A DNA stretch of 30,521 nt from Candidatus Aenigmatarchaeota archaeon (GCA_011773475.1 WVXN01000046.1:28385-58905); one strand, 5' to 3'. Counted from the stretch's first letter, positions 23,942-30,521 are shown. The notes: a model not told the origin generated them from the sequence alone. Numbers and translations: made by a program.

Positions 23942-24952
23942 ATGGGAGTTCAGATTTCTAGAATCCTACCAAAAAAGGAAATAGAAATAATAGATTTAGC
24001 AGGAAAAACAATAGGTGTAGATGCATTTCTGTGGCTACACCAATTTTTATCTATTATTCGACAACCGGATGGAACACCATTAAAAGATTCTAAAGGAAGA
24101 ATTACAAGTCATTTATCAGGCATTTTCTATAGATCAGCAAAACTTCTTGAAAAAAACATAAAACTAGTTTGGGTTTTTGATGGCAAGCCACCAGGTTTTA
24201 AAGAACTTACAACAGAAGAAAGAAGAACTTTGAAGAAAGAAGCTCATAGGAAATGGAAGGAAGCTTTGGCAAGAGGAGATTTGAGAGAAGCCAGAAAAGC
24301 AGCTCAAGCAACATCATTTTTAACAGAGGAGATGATAGAAGAATCAAAAAAACTATTAGAAAACATGGGCATATCAGTAATCCAAGCTCCTTCAGAAGGA
24401 GAGGCTCAATGTTCTTATTTATGTAAAAAAGGATTAGTTTATTCCGTTGCAAGTCAAGATAATGATAGTTTGCTTTTTAATTCCCCAAGATTAGTGAGAA
24501 ACTTGTCAATAACAGGAAGGAGAAAATTACCTAGGCAAGATGTCTATATTGAAGTAAAACCTGAACTAATAGAATTAAAAAATGTTTTAAAAGAATTAGG
24601 AATAAAAAGAGAGCAATTAATCATGATTGGAATTTTAGTTGGAACTGATTATAATCCAGGAATAAAGGGTTATGGTCCTAAAAAAGCTTTAGATTTAGTT
24701 AAAAAAGAGAAAACATTAAAAAATATTCTTAAAAAAATTGAATGGGATCATGATGTTTCAGCTGAAGATATTTATGAATTTTTCTTGAATCCTCCTGTTG
24801 AAGATATTGATATTGAACCTAAAACCATAGAATCTGATAAAATCTTGAAATTGTTGGTTGATGAACATGAATTCTCTCAAGATAGAATTGAAAAAGTTGT
24901 GAAAACACTAACAGAAGCTAAACAAACTTCTCTTGGAAGTTGGTTAAAGTGA
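23942..24952 (+). CDS. fen: Flap endonuclease 1
   Basis: 336 aa, the normal size for archaeal FEN1. Active-site acids are present: D27, D80 (VFDGKPP), E152 and E154 (SEGEAQC), D173 and D175 (SQDNDSLLF) and D236 (GTDYNPG). The C-terminal QTSLGSWL is a PIP box for PCNA binding. By family it removes 5' flaps during Okazaki-fragment maturation and repair. A TTTATTTTATAAAT element about 20 bases upstream suggests a leaderless start. Its stop overlaps the next start (GTGA), tying it to the HAD-like and methyltransferase genes. Confidence 0.95.
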   Translation: MGVQISRILPKKEIEIIDLAGKTIGVDAFLWLHQFLSIIRQPDGTPLKDSKGRITSHLSGIFYRSAKLLEKNIKLVWVFDGKPPGFKELTTEERRTLKKEAHRKWKEALARGDLREARKAAQATSFLTEEMIEESKKLLENMGISVIQAPSEGEAQCSYLCKKGLVYSVASQDNDSLLFNSPRLVRNLSITGRRKLPRQDVYIEVKPELIELKNVLKELGIKREQLIMIGILVGTDYNPGIKGYGPKKALDLVKKEKTLKNILKKIEWDHDVSAEDIYEFFLNPPVEDIDIEPKTIESDKILKLLVDEHEFSQDRIEKVVKTLTEAKQTSLGSWLK

Positions 24953-25377
24953 AAATTCTAGTTTTTACAGAGGGCACAATAATAATGCACGAATCCAATA
25001 TACAGGATTATAGTTCATACATTCCCATCAAAAATGCTGTAAAAAAATTAAAATTATGGAAAGAAAAAGGCATTGAGATTCTTTACCTAACATCAAGAAC
25101 AAAACCAAAAGAAATTCAACAAATCAAAAATGTTTTGAAAAAACATAATTTTCCACAGGGAAAACTATTTTTTAGAAGAGGAGAAGAGTATAAAAATGTA
25201 GTTGAAAGAATTAAACCTGATGTGTTTATAGATGATGATTGTAAAAGTATTGGTGGTAATGATATTAAAAAACTTATAGACCCCAAATTGAATATCAAAA
25301 TAATTATTGTTAAAGAATTCGGTGGTATAAACAACTTACCAGATAATCCTTCTGAATTATTTGAGGTGAATTCATGA
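24949..25377 (+). CDS. HAD-like protein lacking the catalytic aspartates
   Basis: 142 aa, starting at GTG (24949), which overlaps the FEN1 stop. The fold resembles a small HAD domain: a first beta strand ILVFTEGT (where phosphatases have DxDxT), a second motif strand ILYLTSRTKP with the Ser/Thr, a Lys/Arg region GKLFFRRGEEYKNVV, and an acidic motif PDVFIDDDCKSIGG. The first Asp is Phe and the second is Glu, so phosphoaspartate chemistry is unlikely. It may be a binding or regulatory protein, or an unusual HAD-type enzyme. It overlaps the methyltransferase start by 4 bases. Confidence 0.55.
   Translation: MKILVFTEGTIIMHESNIQDYSSYIPIKNAVKKLKLWKEKGIEILYLTSRTKPKEIQQIKNVLKKHNFPQGKLFFRRGEEYKNVVERIKPDVFIDDDCKSIGGNDIKKLIDPKLNIKIIIVKEFGGINNLPDNPSELFEVNS
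25363..25369 (+). promoter_or_regulatory. Shine-Dalgarno GAGGTGA before the methyltransferase
   Basis: GAGGTGA, 4 bases before the ATG at 25374 and inside the end of the HAD-like gene. It fixes the methyltransferase start. Confidence 0.65.
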
Positions 25378-26498
25378 AATTTTCCAAAGCTCTAAAATTT
25401 AAAAAATTAGTAACATTTATTCCGAATAAGAAAGAACCGATTCATAACTGGTATTACTTTAAAGAAGGTTTTTCTAAAAACCTAGTTGATATTTTTATTA
25501 ATCAATTTAAATTAAATAAAAATTCTGTAGTATTAGATCCATTTTGCGGTGTGGGAACCACTTTGTTAGCTTGCAAGCAAAAAAGAATTAAATCATTTGG
25601 TTTTGATGTTTCTCCTTTTTTTGTTTTTGTTTCAAAAGTTAAGACAAGAAATTATGATTTAAATGAGTTAAAAGAATTAATTTCTGAAGTAGTTAAATGG
25701 AAATTTGAAAGACCTAAAGAATTGCCAAAAGAAAAATTCATAAGAAAAGTTTTTTCTAGATATACATTAGAAGATGTTATTTTTTATAAAAACAAGATTT
25801 TGGAAATAAAGAACGAGAAAGCAAGAGACTTTCTTTTACTAGCTTTAATAGATTCTGCTATAAAGGCTAGTTGGACCATTAAAGATGGGGCGGTAATAAG
25901 AATAAATAAAAAAGGAAAACCACCTTTAAAAAAGTTCTTTAAGTATAAAGTAAAAAAAATGTTCAAGGACTTGAAGAGATCTAATATTAAATCTATTCCT
26001 GTTTTCGTTGAAGTTGGTGATGCAAGAAAATTAAATTATTTAGAAGACAATTCGATAGATGCTGTTATAACATCTCCACCTTATTTGAACAAAATAGAAT
26101 ATACCAAGATATATAATATAGAGACTTCTTTATTTTTTGATTTTCCAAGAACTGAATTAAGATCACACATTGGTTCTAGGGTTGGAGATGTTGATGTGAG
26201 TGATTTGGATTTGGATAATAATCTTCCTTTGTCTGCAAAAGCTTATTTCAAGGACATGAATTTAACTTTAAATGAAATCTATAGGGTTTGTAAAGATAAT
26301 GCTAAACTAGCAGTGGTTATTGGTGGAGGTTGTTATCCTGATAGAGTTGTTGAAGCTGATAAATTAATTGCTAAACTTGCTGAAAGAATAGGATTTAAAA
26401 TAAAAAAGATTTTGGTTGCAAGAAATTCTTGGTGTACAAGAGCAAGAACAATTAAAGTTGGGAAGATTAGAGAAAGTATAATTTTATTAGAGAAGTGA
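25374..26498 (+). CDS. SPPY-type SAM-dependent methyltransferase (DNA N4/N6 or RNA G-N2 class)
   Basis: 374 aa. The SAM motif VLDPFCGVGTTLLAC (53-67) is followed by a lysine-rich helical insert (about 95-210) and the catalytic motif ITSPPYLNKIEY (232-243); a third segment VVIGGGCYPDRV lies further on. Motif I before SPPY is the order seen in Trm11/Trm-G10 tRNA methyltransferases and some DNA amino-methylases. No THUMP domain is present, which argues against a standard TrmG10. No restriction endonuclease gene is nearby, so if DNA is the target this would be a solitary methylase. Coupling with FEN1 and the HAD-like gene hints at a nucleic-acid role. Confidence 0.75.
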   Translation: MKFSKALKFKKLVTFIPNKKEPIHNWYYFKEGFSKNLVDIFINQFKLNKNSVVLDPFCGVGTTLLACKQKRIKSFGFDVSPFFVFVSKVKTRNYDLNELKELISEVVKWKFERPKELPKEKFIRKVFSRYTLEDVIFYKNKILEIKNEKARDFLLLALIDSAIKASWTIKDGAVIRINKKGKPPLKKFFKYKVKKMFKDLKRSNIKSIPVFVEVGDARKLNYLEDNSIDAVITSPPYLNKIEYTKIYNIETSLFFDFPRTELRSHIGSRVGDVDVSDLDLDNNLPLSAKAYFKDMNLTLNEIYRVCKDNAKLAVVIGGGCYPDRVVEADKLIAKLAERIGFKIKKILVARNSWCTRARTIKVGKIRESIILLEK

Positions 26499-26532
26499 TG
26501 CAGAAAGCAGGATTTGAACTAATGCATCACTT
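26493..26532. terminator. 10-bp hairpin spanning two convergent stop codons
   Basis: AAGTGATGCA (26493-26502) and TGCATCACTT (26523-26532) are perfect inverted arms with a 20-base loop. The left arm includes the methyltransferase stop (26496-26498), and the right arm includes the stop of the convergent pcm gene (26527-26529). A two-way transcript end or mRNA 3' stabiliser is the likely role. No T-run follows on the plus strand, so it is not a bacterial-style terminator. Confidence 0.5.
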
Positions 26533-27174
26533 AAACCCATATTTTCCAACTAAAGGAACAAACATGAAATTTCCAATATTTATTTTTTCAAAACCTTTTT
26601 TCAATTTTTTAATTACATACATTTTTTGTAAATACAAATTTCCAACGGGAATTACCATTATTCCATTTAATTTCAACTGATCTAAATAAGGATGTGGAAC
26701 ATCAGGAGCAGCAGCTGTAACAATTATTCTATCAAAAGGAGATTTTTCTTTTAAACCCAAAGAACCATCTTTCACAATAACTTCAATATTTTTTATTCCA
26801 ATTTTTTTAATATTGTTTTTAGCGAATTCTGCAAGTTTCTTAATAACTTCAATACTATAAACAAATCCTTTTTCTCCAACCAAATAAGACAGTATTGCAC
26901 CTTGCCACCCAGAACCTGTTCCTATTTCTAATATTTTTTGACCTTTTTTCACATCCAAAGCTTCTGTCATTGCAACAACCGTTGATGGTTGAGAAATAGT
27001 TTGATTATGACCAATAGATAATGGGGTGTCCCTGTAAGCCATATATTCCATTTCTTCTGGTACAAATAGATGTCTAGGAATTTTTCTTAAAGCTTCTTCA
27101 AGTTCCTTTGATCTCAGATATCCTACTTTTTTTATATGGTCTATTAATTTCTCATTTTCTTCTTCAAAATCCAT
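26527..27174 (-). CDS. pcm: Protein-L-isoaspartate O-methyltransferase
   Basis: 215 aa, standard length. The family signature GHNQTISQPSTVVAMTE (55-71) and the SAM motif ILEIGTGSGWQGA (81-93) are present, with IIVTAAAPDVP (the DRIIVTAAAP block) and a closing FVPLVGKYG. By family it methylates L-isoaspartyl residues to start repair of aged proteins. It diverges from the R15P isomerase gene with only 33 bases between the two start codons. Confidence 0.93.
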   Translation of the reverse strand: MDFEEENEKLIDHIKKVGYLRSKELEEALRKIPRHLFVPEEMEYMAYRDTPLSIGHNQTISQPSTVVAMTEALDVKKGQKILEIGTGSGWQGAILSYLVGEKGFVYSIEVIKKLAEFAKNNIKKIGIKNIEVIVKDGSLGLKEKSPFDRIIVTAAAPDVPHPYLDQLKLNGIMVIPVGNLYLQKMYVIKKLKKGFEKINIGNFMFVPLVGKYGFK

Positions 27175-27207
27175 ATATTTATTTTGTAATTTTTATATAA
27201 TGAATCT
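27172..27207. promoter_or_regulatory. Compact divergent promoter, pcm / AMP-pathway operon
   Basis: The two ATGs (27174 minus, 27208 plus) are 33 bases apart. TTTTATATAA (27191-27200) is about 22 bases from the minus-strand start and probably serves pcm. ATATATTTATT (about 27174-27184) is about 29 bases before the plus-strand start and probably serves the operon. Both promoters overlap, so firing of one should hinder the other. Confidence 0.45.
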
Positions 27208-28044
27208 ATGCGTGAAAGCCTAAAAGACCTATTAAAGAAACTTAAAAGTCTTGAAATTCAAGGAGCCAAAGAAATTGCAATTCATAGTTTAAAGTTTCTA
27301 AGAAAGCTTGCTAAAGAAAAAGGTTTTGGAAAAGAATTTAATCAAGCCACAAAAAAACTAGCGAGAGCAAGACCAACAGCAGTTGTTCTGCATAATTGTT
27401 TAGAGATTATTAAAAAAGAGAAAAAAGTAGAAGCAATCAACAAATTATTAAGAAAATTAAATCAAGCAACCAAAGAAATTGCAAAAAGAGGAAGCAGTCT
27501 AATAAAAAATAATTATGTAATAATGACTCATTGTCATTCCGGAGAAGCATGCGCAATTATAAAACAAGCTTGGAAAGAAGGTAAGAAAATCAAAGTTTAT
27601 GCAACTGAGACAAGACCTAAAGAACAAGGAATAAAAACAGCAAGAGAACTAAGCAAGCTGGGTATAAATGTTATTTTAATAGTAGATGATGCAGTAGAAT
27701 TTTTTATTAAAGATATAGACATGGTGATGGTTGGTTCTGATGCAATGAGAAAAGAAGGCATTGTTAATAAGATAGGAACTTATACAATGGCTGTAGTTGC
27801 TAAAGAAAATAAAAAACCATTTTATGTTGTTGGCAATACTTTAAAATTAGACAGAAGAAAAAAATTAATTATTGAAGAACGAGATCCTCATGAAATTTAT
27901 GTAGAACATATAAAAACATTAGAAATCAGAAACCCAGCTTTTGATGTAACTCCATGGAAATATGTTAAAAGAATTGTGACAGAAAAAGGTGTTATGACAC
28001 CTGCAAACATTAAGAAATTATTAAAATCCAAAACATTATTATAA
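27208..28044 (+). CDS. e2b2: Ribose-1,5-bisphosphate isomerase (eIF2B-alpha-like)
   Basis: 278 aa, shorter than the roughly 320 of thermococcal enzymes, mainly at the N-terminus. The eIF2B/MtnA-type Rossmann fold is clear: IMTHCHSGEACAIIKQAWKEG, YATETRPKEQG, ILIVDDAVEFF, VGSDAM and YVVGNTLK. The catalytic pair of the Thermococcus enzyme, Cys133 and Asp202, lies 69 residues apart; here C109 and D178 have exactly that spacing. By family it converts ribose-1,5-bisphosphate (made by AMP phosphorylase) to ribulose-1,5-bisphosphate, the RuBisCO substrate. First gene of an operon that also holds both partner enzymes, which confirms R15P isomerase over an eIF2B subunit. Confidence 0.93.
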   Translation: MRESLKDLLKKLKSLEIQGAKEIAIHSLKFLRKLAKEKGFGKEFNQATKKLARARPTAVVLHNCLEIIKKEKKVEAINKLLRKLNQATKEIAKRGSSLIKNNYVIMTHCHSGEACAIIKQAWKEGKKIKVYATETRPKEQGIKTARELSKLGINVILIVDDAVEFFIKDIDMVMVGSDAMRKEGIVNKIGTYTMAVVAKENKKPFYVVGNTLKLDRRKKLIIEERDPHEIYVEHIKTLEIRNPAFDVTPWKYVKRIVTEKGVMTPANIKKLLKSKTLL

Positions 28045-28059
28045 AAAGGTGAAGAAAAA

Positions 28060-28338
28060 ATGAAAAGAGTAAGAATGAAACCTAAAAAAAGTTCGGTGTT
28101 TGCTGGAATTTTAAATTTCTTTTTTTGGGGAGTAGGATATATGTATCTTGAAAAAAGAATAGAAGAAGCATTTTATTTAATCGTATCTTATTTTCTAGTT
28201 TTCATATTTTCACTATGGTATATAACTGCAGCAGGTCTTCTTCTTTTCGCTGGAATTTATTGGATAATATTTTGGTCTTTATGGATTAGCATCTATATTG
28301 GTTACGATGCTTACAGATTAGGAAAGGTTAAAAAATGA
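28060..28338 (+). CDS. Small membrane protein, TM2-like, in the RuBisCO operon
   Basis: 92 aa. A basic N-terminus (KRVRMKPKK) precedes about three hydrophobic helices (roughly 11-29, 36-54, 56-80). The stretch ILNFFFWGVGYMYLEKR (17-33) resembles the first helix of TM2-type domains (N-x-hydrophobic-G-x-G-x-x-Y-x-x-K/R). The basic tail YDAYRLGKVKK is probably cytoplasmic. It has the Shine-Dalgarno GGTGA, starts 15 bases after R15P isomerase and overlaps the RuBisCO start by 4 bases. Function unknown. Confidence 0.75.
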   Translation: MKRVRMKPKKSSVFAGILNFFFWGVGYMYLEKRIEEAFYLIVSYFLVFIFSLWYITAAGLLLFAGIYWIIFWSLWISIYIGYDAYRLGKVKK

Positions 28339-29591
28339 GTTTTATTGATTTAAAATACAAACCGAATAAAAACGATTTAGTTTGTTTATTTAGAGTTGAA
28401 CCTAAAAAAGGAGTTTCTATTAAAAAAGCAGCAGAAGCTGTAGCAGGAGAAAGCAGTATAGGAACTTGGACTCATGTAAAGACAATGAAACCAAGAATTA
28501 AAAAATTAGGAGCAAAGATTTTTGAAATAAAAGGAAATTACATTAAAGTTGCTTATCCTTTAGATCTGTTTGAACCAGCCAATATGCCACAAATTCTTAG
28601 CAGCATTGCAGGAAATATTTTTGGCATGAAAGCTGTTGATAATCTAAGATTAGAAGATATTGATTGGCCTGTTAATATTATAAGATCATTCAAAGGTCCT
28701 CTTTATGGAATCAAGGGAATAAGAAAAATATTAAAAATTCCAAAAAGACCTTTATGTGGAACTATTATTAAACCAAAATTAGGACTGAATGAAAAAGAAC
28801 ATGCCAAAGTTGCATACGAAGCTTGGACTGGTGGAATTGATATTGTTAAAGACGATGAGAACCTTTCCAATTTAAGATTTAACAAATTTGAAAAACGAGT
28901 TGTAGAAACTTTAAAGATGAGAGATAAGGCTGAGAGAGAAACTGGAGAAAAGAAAGTATACATGCCAAATGTAACTGCTGAAACCAATGAAATGCTTTCA
29001 AGAGCTCAATTTGTAAAAGAACAGAATGGAAGATATGCAATGGTTGATATTATTACTGTTGGTTGGTCTGCATTACAAACACTGAGAGATGTTAATGATC
29101 ATTTAAAACTAGTTTTACATGCTCATAGAAGTGGTCATGCAACCTTTACAAGAAATAAAAAACATGGAATATCAATGGTTGTTGTCGGAGATATTTCAAG
29201 ACTAATAGGATTGGACCAATTACACATAGGAACAATCATTGGAAAAATGGAAGGAATTAAGAGCGAAATTCTTACAACAGAAGAGGAAATTGAAAAAAGC
29301 ATTATAAGAGAGCATAGTCATTCTTTGGCAGAAGATTGGCTTCATATAAAACCTATATTTGCTGTTTGTTCAGGTGGCCTTCATCCTGGCCATGCTCACT
29401 ACCTTATCAAGAATTTAGGAAATAATATCATAATACAGGCTGGTGGAGGGATTCATGGTCATAGATCAGGAACAAAAGCTGGAGCAAAAGCTATGAGACA
29501 AGCAATTGATGCAACTTTAAATAATATTTCTCTTAAAGAATATTCAAAGAGCCATAAAGAATTAAAAGTTGCTTTACAACAATGGTTATAG
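28335..29591 (+). CDS. rbcL: Form III RuBisCO large subunit
   Basis: 418 aa. All key residues are visible: E39 and GTWT (43-46), N94 in GNIFG, K146 and K148 in GTIIKPK, the Mg site KDDE (172-175, carbamylated K172), H264 and H268 in HAHRSGHA, loop-6 K304 in GTIIGKMEG, SGG (346-348) and GGG (370-372). Length, sequence style and operon partners place it in archaeal form III. By pathway it converts RuBP plus CO2 and water to two 3-phosphoglycerate in AMP breakdown rather than in a Calvin cycle. No phosphoribulokinase or small subunit is present. The subtype (III-a, III-b, III-c) needs a tree. HRSGHA replaces the commoner HRAMHA, and GHRSGT the commoner GHPDGT. Confidence 0.96.
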   Translation: MSFIDLKYKPNKNDLVCLFRVEPKKGVSIKKAAEAVAGESSIGTWTHVKTMKPRIKKLGAKIFEIKGNYIKVAYPLDLFEPANMPQILSSIAGNIFGMKAVDNLRLEDIDWPVNIIRSFKGPLYGIKGIRKILKIPKRPLCGTIIKPKLGLNEKEHAKVAYEAWTGGIDIVKDDENLSNLRFNKFEKRVVETLKMRDKAERETGEKKVYMPNVTAETNEMLSRAQFVKEQNGRYAMVDIITVGWSALQTLRDVNDHLKLVLHAHRSGHATFTRNKKHGISMVVVGDISRLIGLDQLHIGTIIGKMEGIKSEILTTEEEIEKSIIREHSHSLAEDWLHIKPIFAVCSGGLHPGHAHYLIKNLGNNIIIQAGGGIHGHRSGTKAGAKAMRQAIDATLNNISLKEYSKSHKELKVALQQWL

Positions 29592-29598
29592 TGGTATA

Positions 29599-30009
29599 AT
29601 GGAAGAAGAACAAAAACCTGAGGAAAAAAAAGAAGAACCTAAAAAAAGAAGATTTCCCTTTAAAATAAAATTAACAAGAAAAGACATTATAGCAATAATA
29701 GTTTTAATAATAATTGTTATTCTTCTTACCATACCTACTTATTTACCCAAAGGAGAATGTGAAGTCGGAAGACCGAATTATAAATGCGCTTCTTTTAAAG
29801 AAGTTTTAATTGAAAATTGTAATTACTGGGGAAAATATGAATGTAATACTGATGCTGATGTAAGTTTACCTCTGATTGAATGGTATACGGGAGAACTTTG
29901 TGAATTACAAAACAAATATCATAACACAGGTTTAGACTGCTCCAATTTAAAATCAGCTTGTAATAAAATAACAGAAAGTCAAACCTGTCCTATAGGTTAT
30001 TTAGGATGA
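29599..30009 (+). CDS. Single-pass membrane protein with a Cys-rich outer domain, in the RuBisCO operon
   Basis: 136 aa from the ATG at 29599; an earlier in-frame ATG at 29569 lies inside RuBisCO and is less likely. A charged tail (residues 1-29, Glu/Lys repeats then basic) precedes one helix (30-48). The remaining ~85 residues carry eight cysteines (54, 63, 74, 82, 101, 114, 121, 130). The basic side next to the helix suggests the N-terminus is inside and the Cys domain outside, where four disulfides could form. Family not recognised. It follows RuBisCO by 7 bases and overlaps the next gene by 4. Confidence 0.7.
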   Translation: MEEEQKPEEKKEEPKKRRFPFKIKLTRKDIIAIIVLIIIVILLTIPTYLPKGECEVGRPNYKCASFKEVLIENCNYWGKYECNTDADVSLPLIEWYTGELCELQNKYHNTGLDCSNLKSACNKITESQTCPIGYLG

Positions 30010-30341
30010 ACTTAAAAAGAGCTTTAATAAACTTTTTTAAACCAGATTGGAAAAAAATTTTATTACTTTTTATCTTAGAGTTTTTAATGTCTTTCACCCT
30101 TATTTTTACAGGCGATAGAATTCCTTATTGGCAGGTTTATTTAATATCACCAAATGTATTTTACTTGGAATCTACTATTAATCCTCTGTTTATTACACCA
30201 GAAAGCGTATCTTTTCATGTGGCTGTATCTAATTTAATAATTTTAATCTATTTCTATTTCTTATCATGCCTAATACTTGGAGTACGTAGTGCACTCAAAA
30301 ATCTTTTATTAAAAATATTAGTTAAAAAAGATAAAGAATGA
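30006..30341 (+). CDS. Small two-helix membrane protein, in the RuBisCO operon
   Basis: 111 aa. Two hydrophobic helices (about 17-36 and 72-94) flank an external loop of about 35 residues with FTGDRIPYWQVY and NPLFITPESVSF. Both ends are basic (NLKRALINFFKPDWKK and KNLLLKILVKKDK), so both probably face the cytoplasm. Family not recognised. Its start overlaps the preceding membrane-protein stop (ATGA), and AMP phosphorylase begins 4 bases after its own stop. Confidence 0.7.
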   Translation: MNLKRALINFFKPDWKKILLLFILEFLMSFTLIFTGDRIPYWQVYLISPNVFYLESTINPLFITPESVSFHVAVSNLIILIYFYFLSCLILGVRSALKNLLLKILVKKDKE

Positions 30342-30345
30342 TTAT

Positions 30346-30521
30346 ATGAAGTTGGTGGCAAGAACAATAAACTTGGAAGTCGGAGGAAAACATATTGTAA
30401 TATTGAATAGGGAAGATGCAGATTTCTTAGGATTGCATTCATTGGATAGAGTTAGACTCAAATGCAAAGGTAAAGAATTGACAGCAATAGTTGATGTTAC
30501 AACAAGATTCACAATGAAAGG
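30346..30521 (+). CDS. deoA: AMP phosphorylase, 5' part (cut by window end)
   Basis: 58 complete codons are visible; the full protein is about 500 aa in the family. The start MKLVARTINLEVGGKHIVIL and then NREDADFLGLHSLDRVRLKCKG and TAIVDVTT match the N-terminal domain of archaeal AMP phosphorylase (compare the LxxLNxxDAxELGxHPLDRV pattern). By family it splits AMP with phosphate to adenine and ribose-1,5-bisphosphate. It supplies the substrate of the R15P isomerase at the start of the same operon. The catalytic domain lies beyond the window, so only the family is supported. Confidence 0.88.
   Translation, partial: MKLVARTINLEVGGKHIVILNREDADFLGLHSLDRVRLKCKGKELTAIVDVTTRFTMK

Noticed and set aside
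26503..26526. tRNA-like T-arm sequence (minus strand GTTCAAATCC followed by TGC)
   Set aside because: The 5' half of the T-stem does not pair, and the upstream sequence is pcm coding sequence with no anticodon arm. At most a fragment; kept only as a remark in the hairpin finding.
29569..29598. Earlier in-frame ATG for the eight-Cys membrane protein
   Set aside because: It lies inside the end of RuBisCO with no ribosome site, and the ATG at 29599 gives the usual short charged cytoplasmic tail.
30254..30442. Minus-strand open frame opposite the two-helix protein and deoA
   Set aside because: It is antisense to two supported genes in one operon and has low-complexity composition; a shadow.
1..30521. 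CRISPR arrays, insertion sequences, toxin-antitoxin or defence genes
   Set aside because: No direct-repeat arrays, transposase motifs or paired small toxin genes were seen. The solitary methyltransferase has no nuclease partner in the window.

Overview
The window is strongly AT-rich, densely packed archaeal DNA. It carries an archaeal aEF-1beta, a FEN1 nuclease with a PCNA-binding tail, the bifunctional archaeal FBP aldolase/phosphatase, an archaeal-length TIM, a cupin-type phosphoglucose isomerase, an ADP-dependent sugar kinase, a class III (pilin-type) signal peptide, form III RuBisCO and a tetraether-lipid-synthase-like radical SAM enzyme. Promoters are archaeal (TATA boxes about 25 bases before the start codon, many apparently leaderless genes), mixed with GGAGG/GGTGAT-type ribosome sites. 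Small genes and near-zero intergenic space suggest a DPANN-type lineage (Woesearchaeota/Pacearchaeota or relatives). That placement is inference. No tRNA, rRNA, CRISPR array or insertion sequence was seen, and no stretch longer than about 150 bases lacks a gene.

Bases 1-9.7 kb: a GalT-like HIT-fold nucleotidyltransferase converges on a large phosphohexomutase. Next come a pilin-like protein carrying a LamG lectin domain, GAPN (glyceraldehyde-3-phosphate to 3-phosphoglycerate), a secreted membrane-anchored glycoside hydrolase, and an operon of FBP aldolase/phosphatase, TIM and cupin phosphoglucose isomerase.

Bases 9.7-18 kb: a PadR-like regulator, then a glycogen block on the minus strand: GT4 glycosyltransferase, GH57 amylase and debranching-type glucosidase, coupled by 4-base overlaps, followed by a GT3-type glycogen synthase. 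A DUF5752 protein and an ADP-dependent phosphofructokinase/glucokinase follow. Together these genes cover glycogen synthesis and breakdown plus both directions between hexose and triose phosphates.

Bases 17.9-26.5 kb: zinc ribbon plus aEF-1beta, small unknown proteins, a PAP2-like membrane protein with an HTH regulator and a tiny Cys-rich protein, a free-standing SANT-LAGLIDADG protein just upstream of a Tes-like radical SAM gene, a second radical SAM/SPASM gene, and a coupled set of FEN1, a HAD-like protein without the nucleophile, and an SPPY-type methyltransferase.

Bases 26.5-30.5 kb: protein-isoaspartate methyltransferase diverges from an operon that encodes the whole archaeal AMP pathway: ribose-1,5-bisphosphate isomerase, form III RuBisCO and AMP phosphorylase (cut by the window edge). 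Three small membrane proteins of unknown function are interleaved in it. This pathway feeds ribose from AMP into 3-phosphoglycerate, so the two ends of the window are metabolically linked. The PGK/GAPDH steps needed to run 3-phosphoglycerate up to glycogen are not in the window.
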